Assembly (NCBI RefSeq): GCF_014196115.1
Contig: NZ_JACIDB010000007.1
Span: 89,663-153,662, forward strand
From: Sphingomonas aquatilis
GTDB taxonomy: Bacteria; Pseudomonadota; Alphaproteobacteria; Sphingomonadales; Sphingomonadaceae
Direction of reading: 5' to 3'
Length of the DNA: 64,000 bases
The translations under genes and the position numbers were made by a program. The notes under the pieces are model-generated. The model saw only the letters and a program-made list of their open reading frames with translations, did no database searches and was not told the origin of the DNA. This document shows, piece after piece, positions 25,738-34,495 of this stretch. Position 1 is the first letter of the stretch. Every line of letters starts with the position of its first letter.

Positions 25738-28700
25738 TTACAGGTGGATCGCCGCGCCGAACAGGAACGAGCGTCCCGCCAGCGCGTCATAATACACGTT
25801 CGCCGCCGAAGACCCGCCCGTCGTTGCCGCCGCCGCATAGGGAATATTGCGATCGGTGACGTTGTTGACGTTGATGCGGAAATCGAAGCGCGGCGTGGCG
25901 TGGATCACGACGCCCGTATTCCACATCACATAGCTGCCCACCCCCATCACGTCGCGCGTTCCGGGCTGCTCGGTCGGATCGAACACGGCCGGTCCGGTGT
26001 ACAGGATCTGGTTGAACCAGGCTACGTTGCCGCTGTCGAGCGTCGCGTTCAGGTTGGCCCGGTCGACGAAATTGCCGAGGCTCAGCTGCCCGCGTTCGTT
26101 CTGGATACCGCTGTCGGCGCTGATGACGGCATATTGCTTGATGACGTGCTGATAGCTCGCCTGCACCGTCAGCCGACCGATCGAACCCGGCAGCGTCATC
26201 GGATAGGCCAGGGTCGCCTCGATCGCCCGGAACACCAGCGCGCCCTGGTTGACGTACGGCTCCTGCAGCGCCGTCACCTGCCCCAGATTGTCCGGACCGG
26301 TGCCGCGGGTGATCAGCCCACAGTAGAAGTTGTTCGGATAGCTGGTCGAGTCGTAGCACCCCTTCAACACCGACGTCGCCGACGAGGCGGTGATGACGTT
26401 GCGCAGATCGATGCTGATATAATCCGCCGACAGCGTCAGCCCGTGCAGGAAAGCGGGATCGAATACGCCGCCGACGGTCCAGGACGACGACTTTTCGTTC
26501 TGCAGGTTGCGGTTGCCAATAATCGTGACCGGCACGGTCGCCGAATTGATCAGCGAGCTGAAGTTCGCCGGAACGCCCGCCGCCGCGCAGTTCTTCGCCC
26601 GCACTGCCGGATTGGGTCCGGCGCTCACATTGCTCTGATCGCACGGATCGTAGCCGCCGTCATAGGCAGGCTGGTTCGCCGCGAACAGCTCGGTGATCGA
26701 CGGTGCCCGGATCGCGCGAGTGTAATTGCCGCGGATCGCGAAGCCTGCCACCGGCGCCCAGCGTCCGCCCGCCGTCCAGGTGAAGGCACCACCATTGGCC
26801 GAATTGTGGACGTAGCGGCCCGCCGCATTCACCTCCAACTCATGGACCAGCGGGATATGCTGGTTCGGCCCGATCAGCGGCGCGCGCATTTCCCCGAACA
26901 CCTCGTTGGTGACGTAGCTGCCTTCGACACCTAGGATCGGGATCGAACGGCCCAGCGCCTGCGTGTAATAGGCATCCGGCGAGAAGCGCGAATATTCGCG
27001 CCGGTTCTCATACCCTACCGACACGCCCAGATCGCCCCCGGGCAGCGTCGCCAGCGCCCCCGTCAGCGTCGCCAGGAAGTCGCGCTGGCTGGTGATCGAT
27101 TGAGTCCGTGCCATCGTCGTCACGTAATCGCGGGCGGCCTGCGTCGGCGCTCCGTTACCGAACAGATTGAGCGGTGCGCAGGTCTGCGAAATCGTGCCGT
27201 TATATTGCGGCGTGTTGGGCGGCGCCGTGGGATCATTGGGATCGGGATTGAACGCCGCGCAGACGATATTGCCATTGGCATCGGTGCCCACGTTCAGCGC
27301 GCGGCGCAGATTCGGCTCGACCAGGCTGGGGATCAGCGACGTGCCGCTCGTCCGCCCGTAATTGGCCGAGGCATCCCAGGTCCATTTGTGGCCCAGCGCC
27401 TGGAAGTCGCCGGTGAAGCCGCCGACGAAGCGGTACATGTCCTGCTCCAGCCGCGACACGCCGGTGACGAGGTCCGTATTTGCCCGGCCCAGATAGAAGA
27501 CGTCGTTGTCGCTCGCCGGCAGGCCGTTCGCCAGCAGGTTCTGGACGATGATCGCCTTGGCCTGCGGGTTCAGGAAGGGGTTGCCCACCTTCATGATGTA
27601 GTTGCCGTTGATGTCGAAGGCGCCCGGTGCCGCCTGGCGGAAGAAGGCGGTGTTATAGACCGGCTGGCCGGCGAGGTTGGTCGCGTTGCTGCGCGAATAC
27701 CAAGCCTCACCATAGGCCTTCACCGAGTCGGTCAGCTGGTAGTTGAGCAGCGCCGTCGCGTTGAAGCGATTGTCGTTGACGCGCAGATTGGTGATGTTCG
27801 CCATGTCGAGCGCATCGCCGCCGAGGAACGTCGTCGGATCGGTCGTCACCTGCCCGGTGTTGAACGGCACCAGCGTGCCGTCGGGCGCGAAGCGCAGCAG
27901 GTTGCCGTTGGCGTCTGTGATGCTGCGCGTCTTCCCCAGCGTACCGCGATCGAGGAAATAGGGATTGCCGCCCGGCTCACCCAGGAAGGTGCGCACGTTC
28001 TGCACGAGCACCTTCTGATAGGGCGCATTCGCCAGCGGCTGTGTCGGATTGCTCGGATCGAACGGCGTAATGAAGCCCGACTGCTGGGCGATCACGCTGC
28101 GCTGGCTGCCAAGCAGGCCGTCGTCGTGATTATATTCCGCATCGACGGTGATGTTGCCGCGACCGCCCGCGAAGTTCTTGCCGACCAGCGCACGGACGCG
28201 CTGGTTGCCGAGGTCACCGCGCTGGCTGATCCCCGCCTGCCCGTCGAGGTCGATGCCTTCGTAATCGTGCTTCAGGATGATGTTGACCGTACCGGCGATC
28301 GCGTCCGAACCATAGATGGGGGCGCCGCCGATCGACACGGTGTCGACGCGCTCGATGAGTTTGGTCGGGATCGTGTTCAGGTCGACCTGCCCGCCGCCGC
28401 CCGCCGACGAAAAGACGGTCGAGGCATTCGCACCAACGAAGCGCCGGCCGTTGACCAGCGTCAGCGTGCGCTGCGAGCCCAGGCCGTACAGGTTGACGAA
28501 GCTCTGGCCGACGCCGAACCCGTTGCCTTGGTTGCCCAGCGACGAGCTGTCCGGCACCGCAAAACCCGGCAGCTGGTTGATCGCATCGGCGACATTGGCA
28601 TAGCCGCGATCGTCGAGCAGCTTCGAATCGATGACGTTGGTCGGCTGGGCATTGTCGATCGAGGGGCGCCGAATGCGCGATCCGGTGACGACGATGTCGT

Positions 28701-28857
28701 CACTTTTTGCGCCGGAGGACGTCGGCGTGGGCGCCGCCTGCGCAGGCGTGGAGGCGGTGGCATCGGTGGTCTGGGCCAGGGCAGGCGTGGCGATCATCGC
28801 AGCGGAGATCAGGCACGCCGACAGGCTCGTGGTGGAGAGCAGGGTTTTGGTGAACAC
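25738..28857 (-). CDS. TonB-dependent outer membrane receptor
   Basis: A 1039-aa outer membrane transporter. The signal peptide ends at PALAQ (about residue 29), followed by a Thr/Ala/Pro linker and a TonB-box-like DDIVVTGSRIRR (about residues 53-64). The plug domain contains NVADAINQLPGF, RTLTLVNGRRFV and IPTKLIERVDTVSIGGAPIY GSDAIAGTVNIIL-type blocks, and a large beta barrel fills the rest, ending FLFGAAIHL. It resembles the large 'TonB-dependent receptor plug' proteins of sphingomonads that import oligosaccharides, peptides or other nutrients. No adjacent catabolic genes indicate the substrate. It stands alone, with an inverted repeat in its leader. Confidence 0.92.
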   Translation of the reverse strand: MFTKTLLSTTSLSACLISAAMIATPALAQTTDATASTPAQAAPTPTSSGAKSDDIVVTGSRIRRPSIDNAQPTNVIDSKLLDDRGYANVADAINQLPGFAVPDSSSLGNQGNGFGVGQSFVNLYGLGSQRTLTLVNGRRFVGANASTVFSSAGGGGQVDLNTIPTKLIERVDTVSIGGAPIYGSDAIAGTVNIILKHDYEGIDLDGQAGISQRGDLGNQRVRALVGKNFAGGRGNITVDAEYNHDDGLLGSQRSVIAQQSGFITPFDPSNPTQPLANAPYQKVLVQNVRTFLGEPGGNPYFLDRGTLGKTRSITDANGNLLRFAPDGTLVPFNTGQVTTDPTTFLGGDALDMANITNLRVNDNRFNATALLNYQLTDSVKAYGEAWYSRSNATNLAGQPVYNTAFFRQAAPGAFDINGNYIMKVGNPFLNPQAKAIIVQNLLANGLPASDNDVFYLGRANTDLVTGVSRLEQDMYRFVGGFTGDFQALGHKWTWDASANYGRTSGTSLIPSLVEPNLRRALNVGTDANGNIVCAAFNPDPNDPTAPPNTPQYNGTISQTCAPLNLFGNGAPTQAARDYVTTMARTQSITSQRDFLATLTGALATLPGGDLGVSVGYENRREYSRFSPDAYYTQALGRSIPILGVEGSYVTNEVFGEMRAPLIGPNQHIPLVHELEVNAAGRYVHNSANGGAFTWTAGGRWAPVAGFAIRGNYTRAIRAPSITELFAANQPAYDGGYDPCDQSNVSAGPNPAVRAKNCAAAGVPANFSSLINSATVPVTIIGNRNLQNEKSSSWTVGGVFDPAFLHGLTLSADYISIDLRNVITASSATSVLKGCYDSTSYPNNFYCGLITRGTGPDNLGQVTALQEPYVNQGALVFRAIEATLAYPMTLPGSIGRLTVQASYQHVIKQYAVISADSGIQNERGQLSLGNFVDRANLNATLDSGNVAWFNQILYTGPAVFDPTEQPGTRDVMGVGSYVMWNTGVVIHATPRFDFRINVNNVTDRNIPYAAAATTGGSSAANVYYDALAGRSFLFGAAIHL

Positions 28858-28886
28858 GACAGGATCCCTTTTGTTTTCCTGACGCG

Positions 28887-28903
28887 AGCGCTGTCACAGC
28901 GCT
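28887..28903. promoter_or_regulatory. Inverted repeat upstream of the TonB-dependent receptor
   Basis: AGCGCTG-TCA-CAGCGCT is a perfect 7-bp inverted repeat 30 bp before the receptor start. It could be an operator or an mRNA leader hairpin; nothing else identifies the regulator. Confidence 0.3.
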
Positions 28904-29127
28904 GTAACATCGCTCAAATTACAAATTTTTCACTAGATGACGAGCAGATTACGTCAGTGTTGCAGTCCATTATTATGCCTGAAAAACCCACCGACTTTCA
29001 ACGCCTTACCTTGCTCGAATGGAAGTGCTATTTTTAGCACAGTCCTTTTATTTGCCGGTAATGACAGCAGCGCTTCCACTGTTCATCAATCGTTCAGCGG
29101 AATGAGCGGGGTTCGCCTCATCAACTC
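28904..29127. other. AT-richer intergenic DNA, no gene seen
   Basis: This stretch between the receptor and parC is noticeably richer in A and T than its surroundings. It should hold the receptor promoter. A small GTGCTA/TAGCAC hairpin with a TTTT loop occurs at 29025-29040. No coding region is supported. Confidence 0.5.
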
Positions 29128-29203
29128 CGTCATTGCGAGCGCAGCGAAGCAATCCAGAGCAGGACCAAGACGCCTTAGATGGCTTCGCTACGCTGCAATG
29201 ACG
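29128..29203. repeat. REP-like intergenic palindrome
   Basis: An imperfect inverted repeat: CGTCATTGCGAGCGCAGCGA at the left end is mirrored by TCGCTACGCTGCAATGACG at the right end, with about 25 bp between the arms. The CGTCATTGCGAGC...GAAGCAATCC motif is a well-known dispersed palindromic unit in proteobacterial intergenic DNA. It lies just past the parC stop and could also act as a transcript end point. Confidence 0.7.
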
Positions 29204-29225
29204 ATACGGTGGGGGAACGCCCCCT

Positions 29226-31478
29226 TCAGCCCCCGAAGCGATTGTCGCGGGGGAAGCCGGTCGGCGGTGTCCGCCCCGCGGCACCGCGCGCGGTGCGCCA
29301 CAGCGACAGGTCGCTTTCCGTCCGGGTGCGTCCCGTGTCGCCGCCCATCGGCCAGCTCATGCCCTCGGCGAAGACGAAGGTCGTCGCGTCGGACAGGCTG
29401 CCTTCGCGGAAGCGCTGGATCTGCACCCCCTGCCCGCGCGTCATCACCGGCAGCTCGGCGATCGGGAAGACCAGGAACTTCCGGTTGTCGCCGATCGCCG
29501 CGATGTAATCCGCGTTGGGCACCACCGGCCGCACGACCAGCAGTTTCTGCCCGACGCGCGGCGTCATCACTGTCTTGCCCTTGCGCGTCTCGGCGATCAC
29601 GTCCGCCACCGGCACGCGGAAGCCGCGCCCGTCGGTCGCCGCGATCAGCAATTGCTCCTGCGCGCGCGCATTGAGGAAGGCCGCCACGCCGACCGACCCG
29701 TCGAGGTCGATCATCGCGCGCACCGGCTCGCCGAAGCCGCGACCGCCCGGCAATTTGTCGGCCGCCAGCGTGTAGAACCGCCCATTCTCCGCCGCGAGCA
29801 ACAATTTGTCCGTCGTCTGCGCGTGGAAGGCGAAGGCGGGGCCGTCCCCTTCCTTGAACTTCAGCGTATCTGAGGCGGCAAGGTCGACATGTCCCTTCAT
29901 CGCGCGGATCCAGCCGCGCTGCGACAGGATGACGGTGATCGGCTCACGCTCGATCATCGCTTCCAGCGGGATGTCACGCGTCGGCGCCGCTTCCTCGATG
30001 CCCGTCCGCCGCGCGCCCAGCGCCGTATCCGGGCCGTAGCGATCGCGGATCTTCTTCAGGTCGCGCTTCATCCGCCGCTTCTGCTTGGCGGGATCGGCGA
30101 GCAGCCCTTCCAGCTCGGCCCGCTCCTTGTCGAGCTTGTCGCGCTCGCCGCGGATTTCGAACTCCTCCAGCCGCCGCAGACTGCGCAGCCGCATGTTGAG
30201 GATCGCCTCGGCCTGCCGGTCGGTCAGGCTGAATTCCGCGATCATCACCTGTTTCGGCTCGTCCTCGGTGCGGATGATCTCGATCACCCGGTCGAGGTTG
30301 AGATAGGCGATCAGATAGCCGTCAAGCAGTTCGATCCGGTCGGCGATCTTGCCCAGCCGATGCCGCGTGCGCCGATCGAGCACGACGAACTGATGCTCCA
30401 CCCACGCCTTCAGCGCCCCGCCCAGCGACATGACGCGCGGCGTCCGCTCCTTGTCGAGCACGTTGAGATTGAGGCTGATGCGCGTTTCGAGGTCCGAAAA
30501 GCGGAACAGCCCGTCCATCAGCACCTGCGGGTCGACGGTGCGGCTGCGCGGCTCGAGCACGACGCGGATCTCGGCATCCGATTCGTCGCGCACGTCGGCC
30601 AGGATCGGGAATTTCTTGTCGTTGATCAGACCGGCGATCTGTTCGATCAACTTGCCCTTCTGCACGCCATAAGGGATCTGGCTGACGACGATCTGCCAGC
30701 CGCCGCCCTTCTCGCGCTCGATGTCCCAGCGCGCACGGACACGGAAACTGCCGCGTCCCGTGGCGTAGCTCTCCGCGATCACCGCTGGCGGATCGACGAC
30801 GATGCCGCCGGTCGGAAAGTCCGGCCCCTTCACATAGTCGAGCACCGCGGCGTCGGGGCAATCGGGCTTGTCGACCAGCATCATGGCCGCATCCAGCAGC
30901 TCGGCGGCGTTGTGCGGCGGGATGCTGGTCGCCATGCCGACCGCGATCCCGGCGGCGCCATTGGCGAGCAGATTGGGGAACAGGCCCGGAAACAGTTCGG
31001 GCTCCTGCTCCTCGCCATTATAGGTCGGGCGATAGGCGACGGCGTCTTCGTCCAGCCCGTCCATCAGGTCGATCGCGACCTGCGTCAGCCGCGCCTCGGT
31101 GTATCGATAGGCGGCGGCGTTATCGCCATCGATGTTGCCGAAATTGCCCTGCCCGTCGACCAAAGGATACCGCAGCGCGAAATCCTGGGCGAGGCGGACC
31201 ATCGCGTCATAGACCGACTGGTCGCCGTGCGGGTGATACTTGCCGATCACGTCGCCGACGACGCGCGCGCATTTCTTATAGCCTTGCGCGGGATCGAGCT
31301 TCAGCAGCCGCATCGCCCACAGCAACCGCCGATGCACCGGCTTCAGGCCGTCGCGCACGTCGGGCAGCGAGCGCGCGGTGATCGTCGACAGCGCATAGAC
31401 GAGGTAGCGGTCCGACAGCGCGGTATCGAAGGGCGCGTCGAGCACGCCCACCGGAGAGTCCTGAAAATCGGTGGCCAT
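29226..31478 (-). CDS. parC: DNA topoisomerase IV subunit A
   Basis: A 750-aa type IIA topoisomerase subunit that, with ParE, decatenates replicated chromosomes. The ATG at 31478 gives the conserved N terminus ([29 protein letters not shown] region). The active-site Tyr is Y126 in [10 protein letters not shown]. The quinolone-determining region reads [17 protein letters not shown]: Gln87 stands where E. coli ParC has Ser80, and Asp91 where it has Glu84. The C-terminal domain has beta-pinwheel-like repeats (e.g. [21 protein letters not shown]). ParC rather than GyrA is favoured by length and by the degenerate C-terminal repeats without a clear GyrA box. Confidence 0.93.
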   Translation of the reverse strand: MATDFQDSPVGVLDAPFDTALSDRYLVYALSTITARSLPDVRDGLKPVHRRLLWAMRLLKLDPAQGYKKCARVVGDVIGKYHPHGDQSVYDAMVRLAQDFALRYPLVDGQGNFGNIDGDNAAAYRYTEARLTQVAIDLMDGLDEDAVAYRPTYNGEEQEPELFPGLFPNLLANGAAGIAVGMATSIPPHNAAELLDAAMMLVDKPDCPDAAVLDYVKGPDFPTGGIVVDPPAVIAESYATGRGSFRVRARWDIEREKGGGWQIVVSQIPYGVQKGKLIEQIAGLINDKKFPILADVRDESDAEIRVVLEPRSRTVDPQVLMDGLFRFSDLETRISLNLNVLDKERTPRVMSLGGALKAWVEHQFVVLDRRTRHRLGKIADRIELLDGYLIAYLNLDRVIEIIRTEDEPKQVMIAEFSLTDRQAEAILNMRLRSLRRLEEFEIRGERDKLDKERAELEGLLADPAKQKRRMKRDLKKIRDRYGPDTALGARRTGIEEAAPTRDIPLEAMIEREPITVILSQRGWIRAMKGHVDLAASDTLKFKEGDGPAFAFHAQTTDKLLLAAENGRFYTLAADKLPGGRGFGEPVRAMIDLDGSVGVAAFLNARAQEQLLIAATDGRGFRVPVADVIAETRKGKTVMTPRVGQKLLVVRPVVPNADYIAAIGDNRKFLVFPIAELPVMTRGQGVQIQRFREGSLSDATTFVFAEGMSWPMGGDTGRTRTESDLSLWRTARGAAGRTPPTGFPRDNRFGG

Positions 31479-31568
31479 ATCGGGAACGATAGCAGGGGAC
31501 GGCCCACGATCCAACCGGATCGGCAGGGCGGGTGGCGCGGAGGCAAGTGATGCGGTAGCGCCCGGTCG

Positions 31569-32414
31569 ATGCCAGCTTCCTACGATGCCGCCCTCACCTG
31601 GCCCGACCTGACCGACCGCCCGCGCCAGACGCCTGATGCGACAATCCCTTACGGCGCGGACTCGCTGCAGGTGATCGACCTGTGGCGCCCCGCCGCGGAC
31701 GGTCCACATCCCGTCGTCCTGATGGTTCATGGCGGCTGCTGGCAGACGGAGATCGCCGACCGTCGCCTGATGGACTGGGTCGCCGCCGACCTGCGCGAGG
31801 CGGGCGTCGCGGTGTGGAACATCGACTATCGCGGCGTCGATCGCGAGGGCGGCGGTTATCCCGGCACGTTCCGCGACGTTGCCGCCGCCGCCGACCAACT
31901 GCGCGAGGAGGCGCGGGCCCATGCGCTCGACCTCACCCGCATGATCGCGGTCGGCCATTCGGCTGGCGGCCACCTCGCGCTCTGGCTCGCCGCGCGGCAC
32001 CGCCTGCCGGCAGACAGCCCGCTTTCCAGCACCGATCCGCTGCCGATCGCAAAGGTCATCAGCCTCGGCGGCCTGCCCGACCTCGCCGCCGTCGCCGCCA
32101 GCCCGGATAACGGCTGCGGCACGGACGTCATCGCGCAACTGGTCGGTAACCGCCCGCACCCGTTCGCCGATACGTCGATCCCCCCGCTGCTGCCGATCGG
32201 CGTGCGGCAAATCCTCGTCAACGGGCGCGAGGACGTGATCGTCCCCTATCGCCTCGCCACCGACTATGTGGCGCAGGCGCAAGCCGCGGGCGACCCCGTC
32301 GACCTCCACACCATCCCCGACACCGGGCATGTCGCGCTGATCGCCCCCGGCACCGCTGCCTGGGCCGCCACCCGCGCGCTCATCCTCGCCGCCCTCGCAA
32401 AGGAACCCGCATGA
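31569..32414 (+). CDS. Alpha/beta hydrolase, likely kynurenine formamidase
   Basis: A 281-aa alpha/beta hydrolase. The oxyanion motif HGGCW lies near residue 55, the nucleophile elbow GHSAGG near 129 and the catalytic Asp and His in GREDVIVPY and DTGHVAL. The nucleophile and oxyanion motifs are those of the kynurenine formamidase (arylformamidase) group of the hormone-sensitive lipase-like superfamily. The stop overlaps the start of kynureninase (ATGA), so its likely job is to hydrolyse N-formylkynurenine to kynurenine in tryptophan breakdown. Without that neighbour only 'hydrolase' could be said. It is divergent from parC. Confidence 0.8.
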   Translation: MPASYDAALTWPDLTDRPRQTPDATIPYGADSLQVIDLWRPAADGPHPVVLMVHGGCWQTEIADRRLMDWVAADLREAGVAVWNIDYRGVDREGGGYPGTFRDVAAAADQLREEARAHALDLTRMIAVGHSAGGHLALWLAARHRLPADSPLSSTDPLPIAKVISLGGLPDLAAVAASPDNGCGTDVIAQLVGNRPHPFADTSIPPLLPIGVRQILVNGREDVIVPYRLATDYVAQAQAAGDPVDLHTIPDTGHVALIAPGTAAWAATRALILAALAKEPA

Positions 32415-33625
32415 CCCGCGACCAGGCCCGCGCCCTCGACGCCGCCGATCCGCTCGCCCGCTACCGCGACGCCTTCGCGCTGCCGGAGGGCGTGATCTAC
32501 CTCGACGGCAATTCGCTTGGCGTTCTGCCCCGCGCCGTCACTCCCGCGCTCGCCGACACAGTGCAGCGGCAATGGGGCGAACGGCTGATCCGCAGCTGGA
32601 ACGAGGGCTGGATCGACGCGCCGCAGCGCCTCGGTGGCCTGATCGCCCCGCTGATCGGCGCACAGCCGCACGAGGTGATCGTCGGCGACACCACCTCGAC
32701 CCACCTGTTCAAGGCGATCGTCGCCGCGCTGCGCCACGATCCCAAGCGCCGCACCGTGGTGAGCGAAGCCGGTAACTTCCCCACCGACCTGCATATCGCC
32801 GAAGGCGCGGTCGGCTGCGTCGCCGGCGCGCGCCTCAAGGTGGTGGCGCGTGACCAGCTTGCCGACGCGCTCGACGACGATACCGCGCTGCTCCTCCTCA
32901 CCCACGTCCACTACAAGACCGCCGATCGCTTCGACCTCGGCGACTGGACCGCGCGCGCCCATGCCGCCGGCGCGCTGATGCTCTGGGACTTCAGCCACAG
33001 CGTCGGCGCCGTCCCGCTCGACGTCACCGCCGCGCATGTCGACCTCGCGGTCGGCTGCACCTACAAATATCTGAACGGCGGCCCCGGTGCCCCCGCCTTC
33101 CTCTACGTCGCCGAGCGCCTGCAGGCCGCGCTCGCCAACCCGGTCAGCGGCTGGATGGGCCATGCCGAGCCCTTCGCCTTCCAAGACGCCTATCGCCCGG
33201 CCGAGGGGATGCGCCGCTGGCTGGTCGGCACGCCCTCGATCCTCGCCATGGCCAGCCTGGAGGCCGCGCTCGGCCTATGGGCCGACATCGACCAGCAGGC
33301 GGTCGCAGCGAAGAGCGCCGCGCTGTTCGACATCCTCCACGCCGCCGGCACCGCCGCAGGCCTGGAATGCGTCAGCCTTACCGACCCGGCGAAACGCGGC
33401 AGTCACATCAGCTTCCGTGCGCCCCACGCCTACGAACTGACGCAGGCGCTGATCGCCCGCGGCGTCATCGGCGACTTCCGCGCACCCGACGTGCTGCGGC
33501 TAGGCCTGACGCCGCTATACCTCAGCCACGAAGACGTGTGGCAGGCCGGCGAAACCCTCGCCCAGGTGATCGCCGACGAAAGCTGGCGCGACCCCGCCTA
33601 TGCGACGCGAAACGTCGTGACCTAA
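32411..33625 (+). CDS. kynU: Kynureninase
   Basis: A 404-aa PLP-dependent fold-type I enzyme that cleaves kynurenine to anthranilate and alanine. Family blocks visible: YLDGNSLGVLPRA near residue 30, WGERLIRSWNEGWIDAPQRL near 57, the PLP-binding Lys in CTYKYLNGGPGAPAF near 220, and VSGWMGHAEPFAFQ. Length is normal. The ATG overlaps the formamidase stop by 4 bp, forming a two-gene kynurenine operon. Tryptophan 2,3-dioxygenase (kynA), the first step, is not in the window. Confidence 0.95.
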   Translation: MTRDQARALDAADPLARYRDAFALPEGVIYLDGNSLGVLPRAVTPALADTVQRQWGERLIRSWNEGWIDAPQRLGGLIAPLIGAQPHEVIVGDTTSTHLFKAIVAALRHDPKRRTVVSEAGNFPTDLHIAEGAVGCVAGARLKVVARDQLADALDDDTALLLLTHVHYKTADRFDLGDWTARAHAAGALMLWDFSHSVGAVPLDVTAAHVDLAVGCTYKYLNGGPGAPAFLYVAERLQAALANPVSGWMGHAEPFAFQDAYRPAEGMRRWLVGTPSILAMASLEAALGLWADIDQQAVAAKSAALFDILHAAGTAAGLECVSLTDPAKRGSHISFRAPHAYELTQALIARGVIGDFRAPDVLRLGLTPLYLSHEDVWQAGETLAQVIADESWRDPAYATRNVVT

Positions 33626-34410
33626 TGCCCCGTCGCGTGCGCATCGTTGCGCACTTCGGCGAGCGGGACCGCCCCGCCCGCCTTGGGCGACGTCACGATG
33701 CGCACGACGTAGCGATCCTTTGCCGCGGGATCGGGCATGACGCCGATCGTCCCGCCGCCCACCGAGAACAGACGCTCGTCAGGCTGGCTGCCGCGCAGGA
33801 TATCGCCGAATACATAGCCCCATTGATTGACGACGACGTCGCCGATCGTGATCTGCGCCTTGACCCGCGCGATCTTACCCAGGTTCTGGATGAAATATCG
33901 GACATGCGCCGTGCCACCCAGGTCGAAGTCGCCCGGCGCGATCTCCCCGCCGCCATGCAGATCGTGGTCGAAGACGAAGGCAGATGTCATCATCAGACTG
34001 TCGTTCGCGCTCGAGCCGAGCCCCGGATCAAACATGCACACCGCATCCCGGCGCGGCTTGTCGGGTTTGCGGGTGACCGCGCACCAAACGAGATGCAGCT
34101 GTCCGCTGGGCGTCATCATCGGCACGCCATAGGCCGGTGCCCCGGCAGGCGCGACAACGTCCTTCCCACGTAACAGCGGGGTCACCAGATGGCCCTGATA
34201 GCCATAGGCGATGTCCCCCTCGACGAAGGGCTCGTCGCGACCGACACGCTGCCGGATCGTCGGGTCCCCGGCAAAAGCGAAGGGCAGCGTATCCGGCACG
34301 ATCGTGGTCGGTTTGGATCCGGGCACGGGTATGTCCCGCGCTTCGGCGCCGCAGACGAGGCTGAGCACCAACCCGACACTCACGATCGCGCGCCACGATC
34401 CGGATACCAT
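33622..34410 (-). CDS. Secreted hypothetical protein
   Basis: A 262-aa protein starting MVSGSWRAIVSVGLVLSLVC, a signal peptide cleaved near GAEA. The ATG at 34410 is preceded by a GGGGAGGGG ribosome-binding site, which decides the start. The mature protein is beta-rich, with DPTIRQRVGRDEPFVEGDIA YGYQ, HLVWCAVTRKPDKPRRDAVC (two Cys that could pair) and a C-terminal MPDPAAKDRYVVRIVTSPK region. I recognise no family. It overlaps the kynureninase stop by 4 bp convergently and lies downstream of the ClC gene. Confidence 0.6.
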   Translation of the reverse strand: MVSGSWRAIVSVGLVLSLVCGAEARDIPVPGSKPTTIVPDTLPFAFAGDPTIRQRVGRDEPFVEGDIAYGYQGHLVTPLLRGKDVVAPAGAPAYGVPMMTPSGQLHLVWCAVTRKPDKPRRDAVCMFDPGLGSSANDSLMMTSAFVFDHDLHGGGEIAPGDFDLGGTAHVRYFIQNLGKIARVKAQITIGDVVVNQWGYVFGDILRGSQPDERLFSVGGGTIGVMPDPAAKDRYVVRIVTSPKAGGAVPLAEVRNDAHATGH

Positions 34411-34495
34411 CGTCCCCTCCCCTGCCTTCGGCATCAGAGGTAACCCGCGCTGCCATCGGCGGCAAGCGGACCGCATGGGGGCCGGCCTGCGCCGC

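Noticed and set aside
27100..29037. A 645-codon open frame on the plus strand
   Set aside because: It mirrors the TonB-dependent receptor on the minus strand, which has a signal peptide, TonB box and barrel.
29889..31550. A 553-codon open frame on the plus strand
   Set aside because: It lies antisense to parC, whose conserved motifs fix the real frame.
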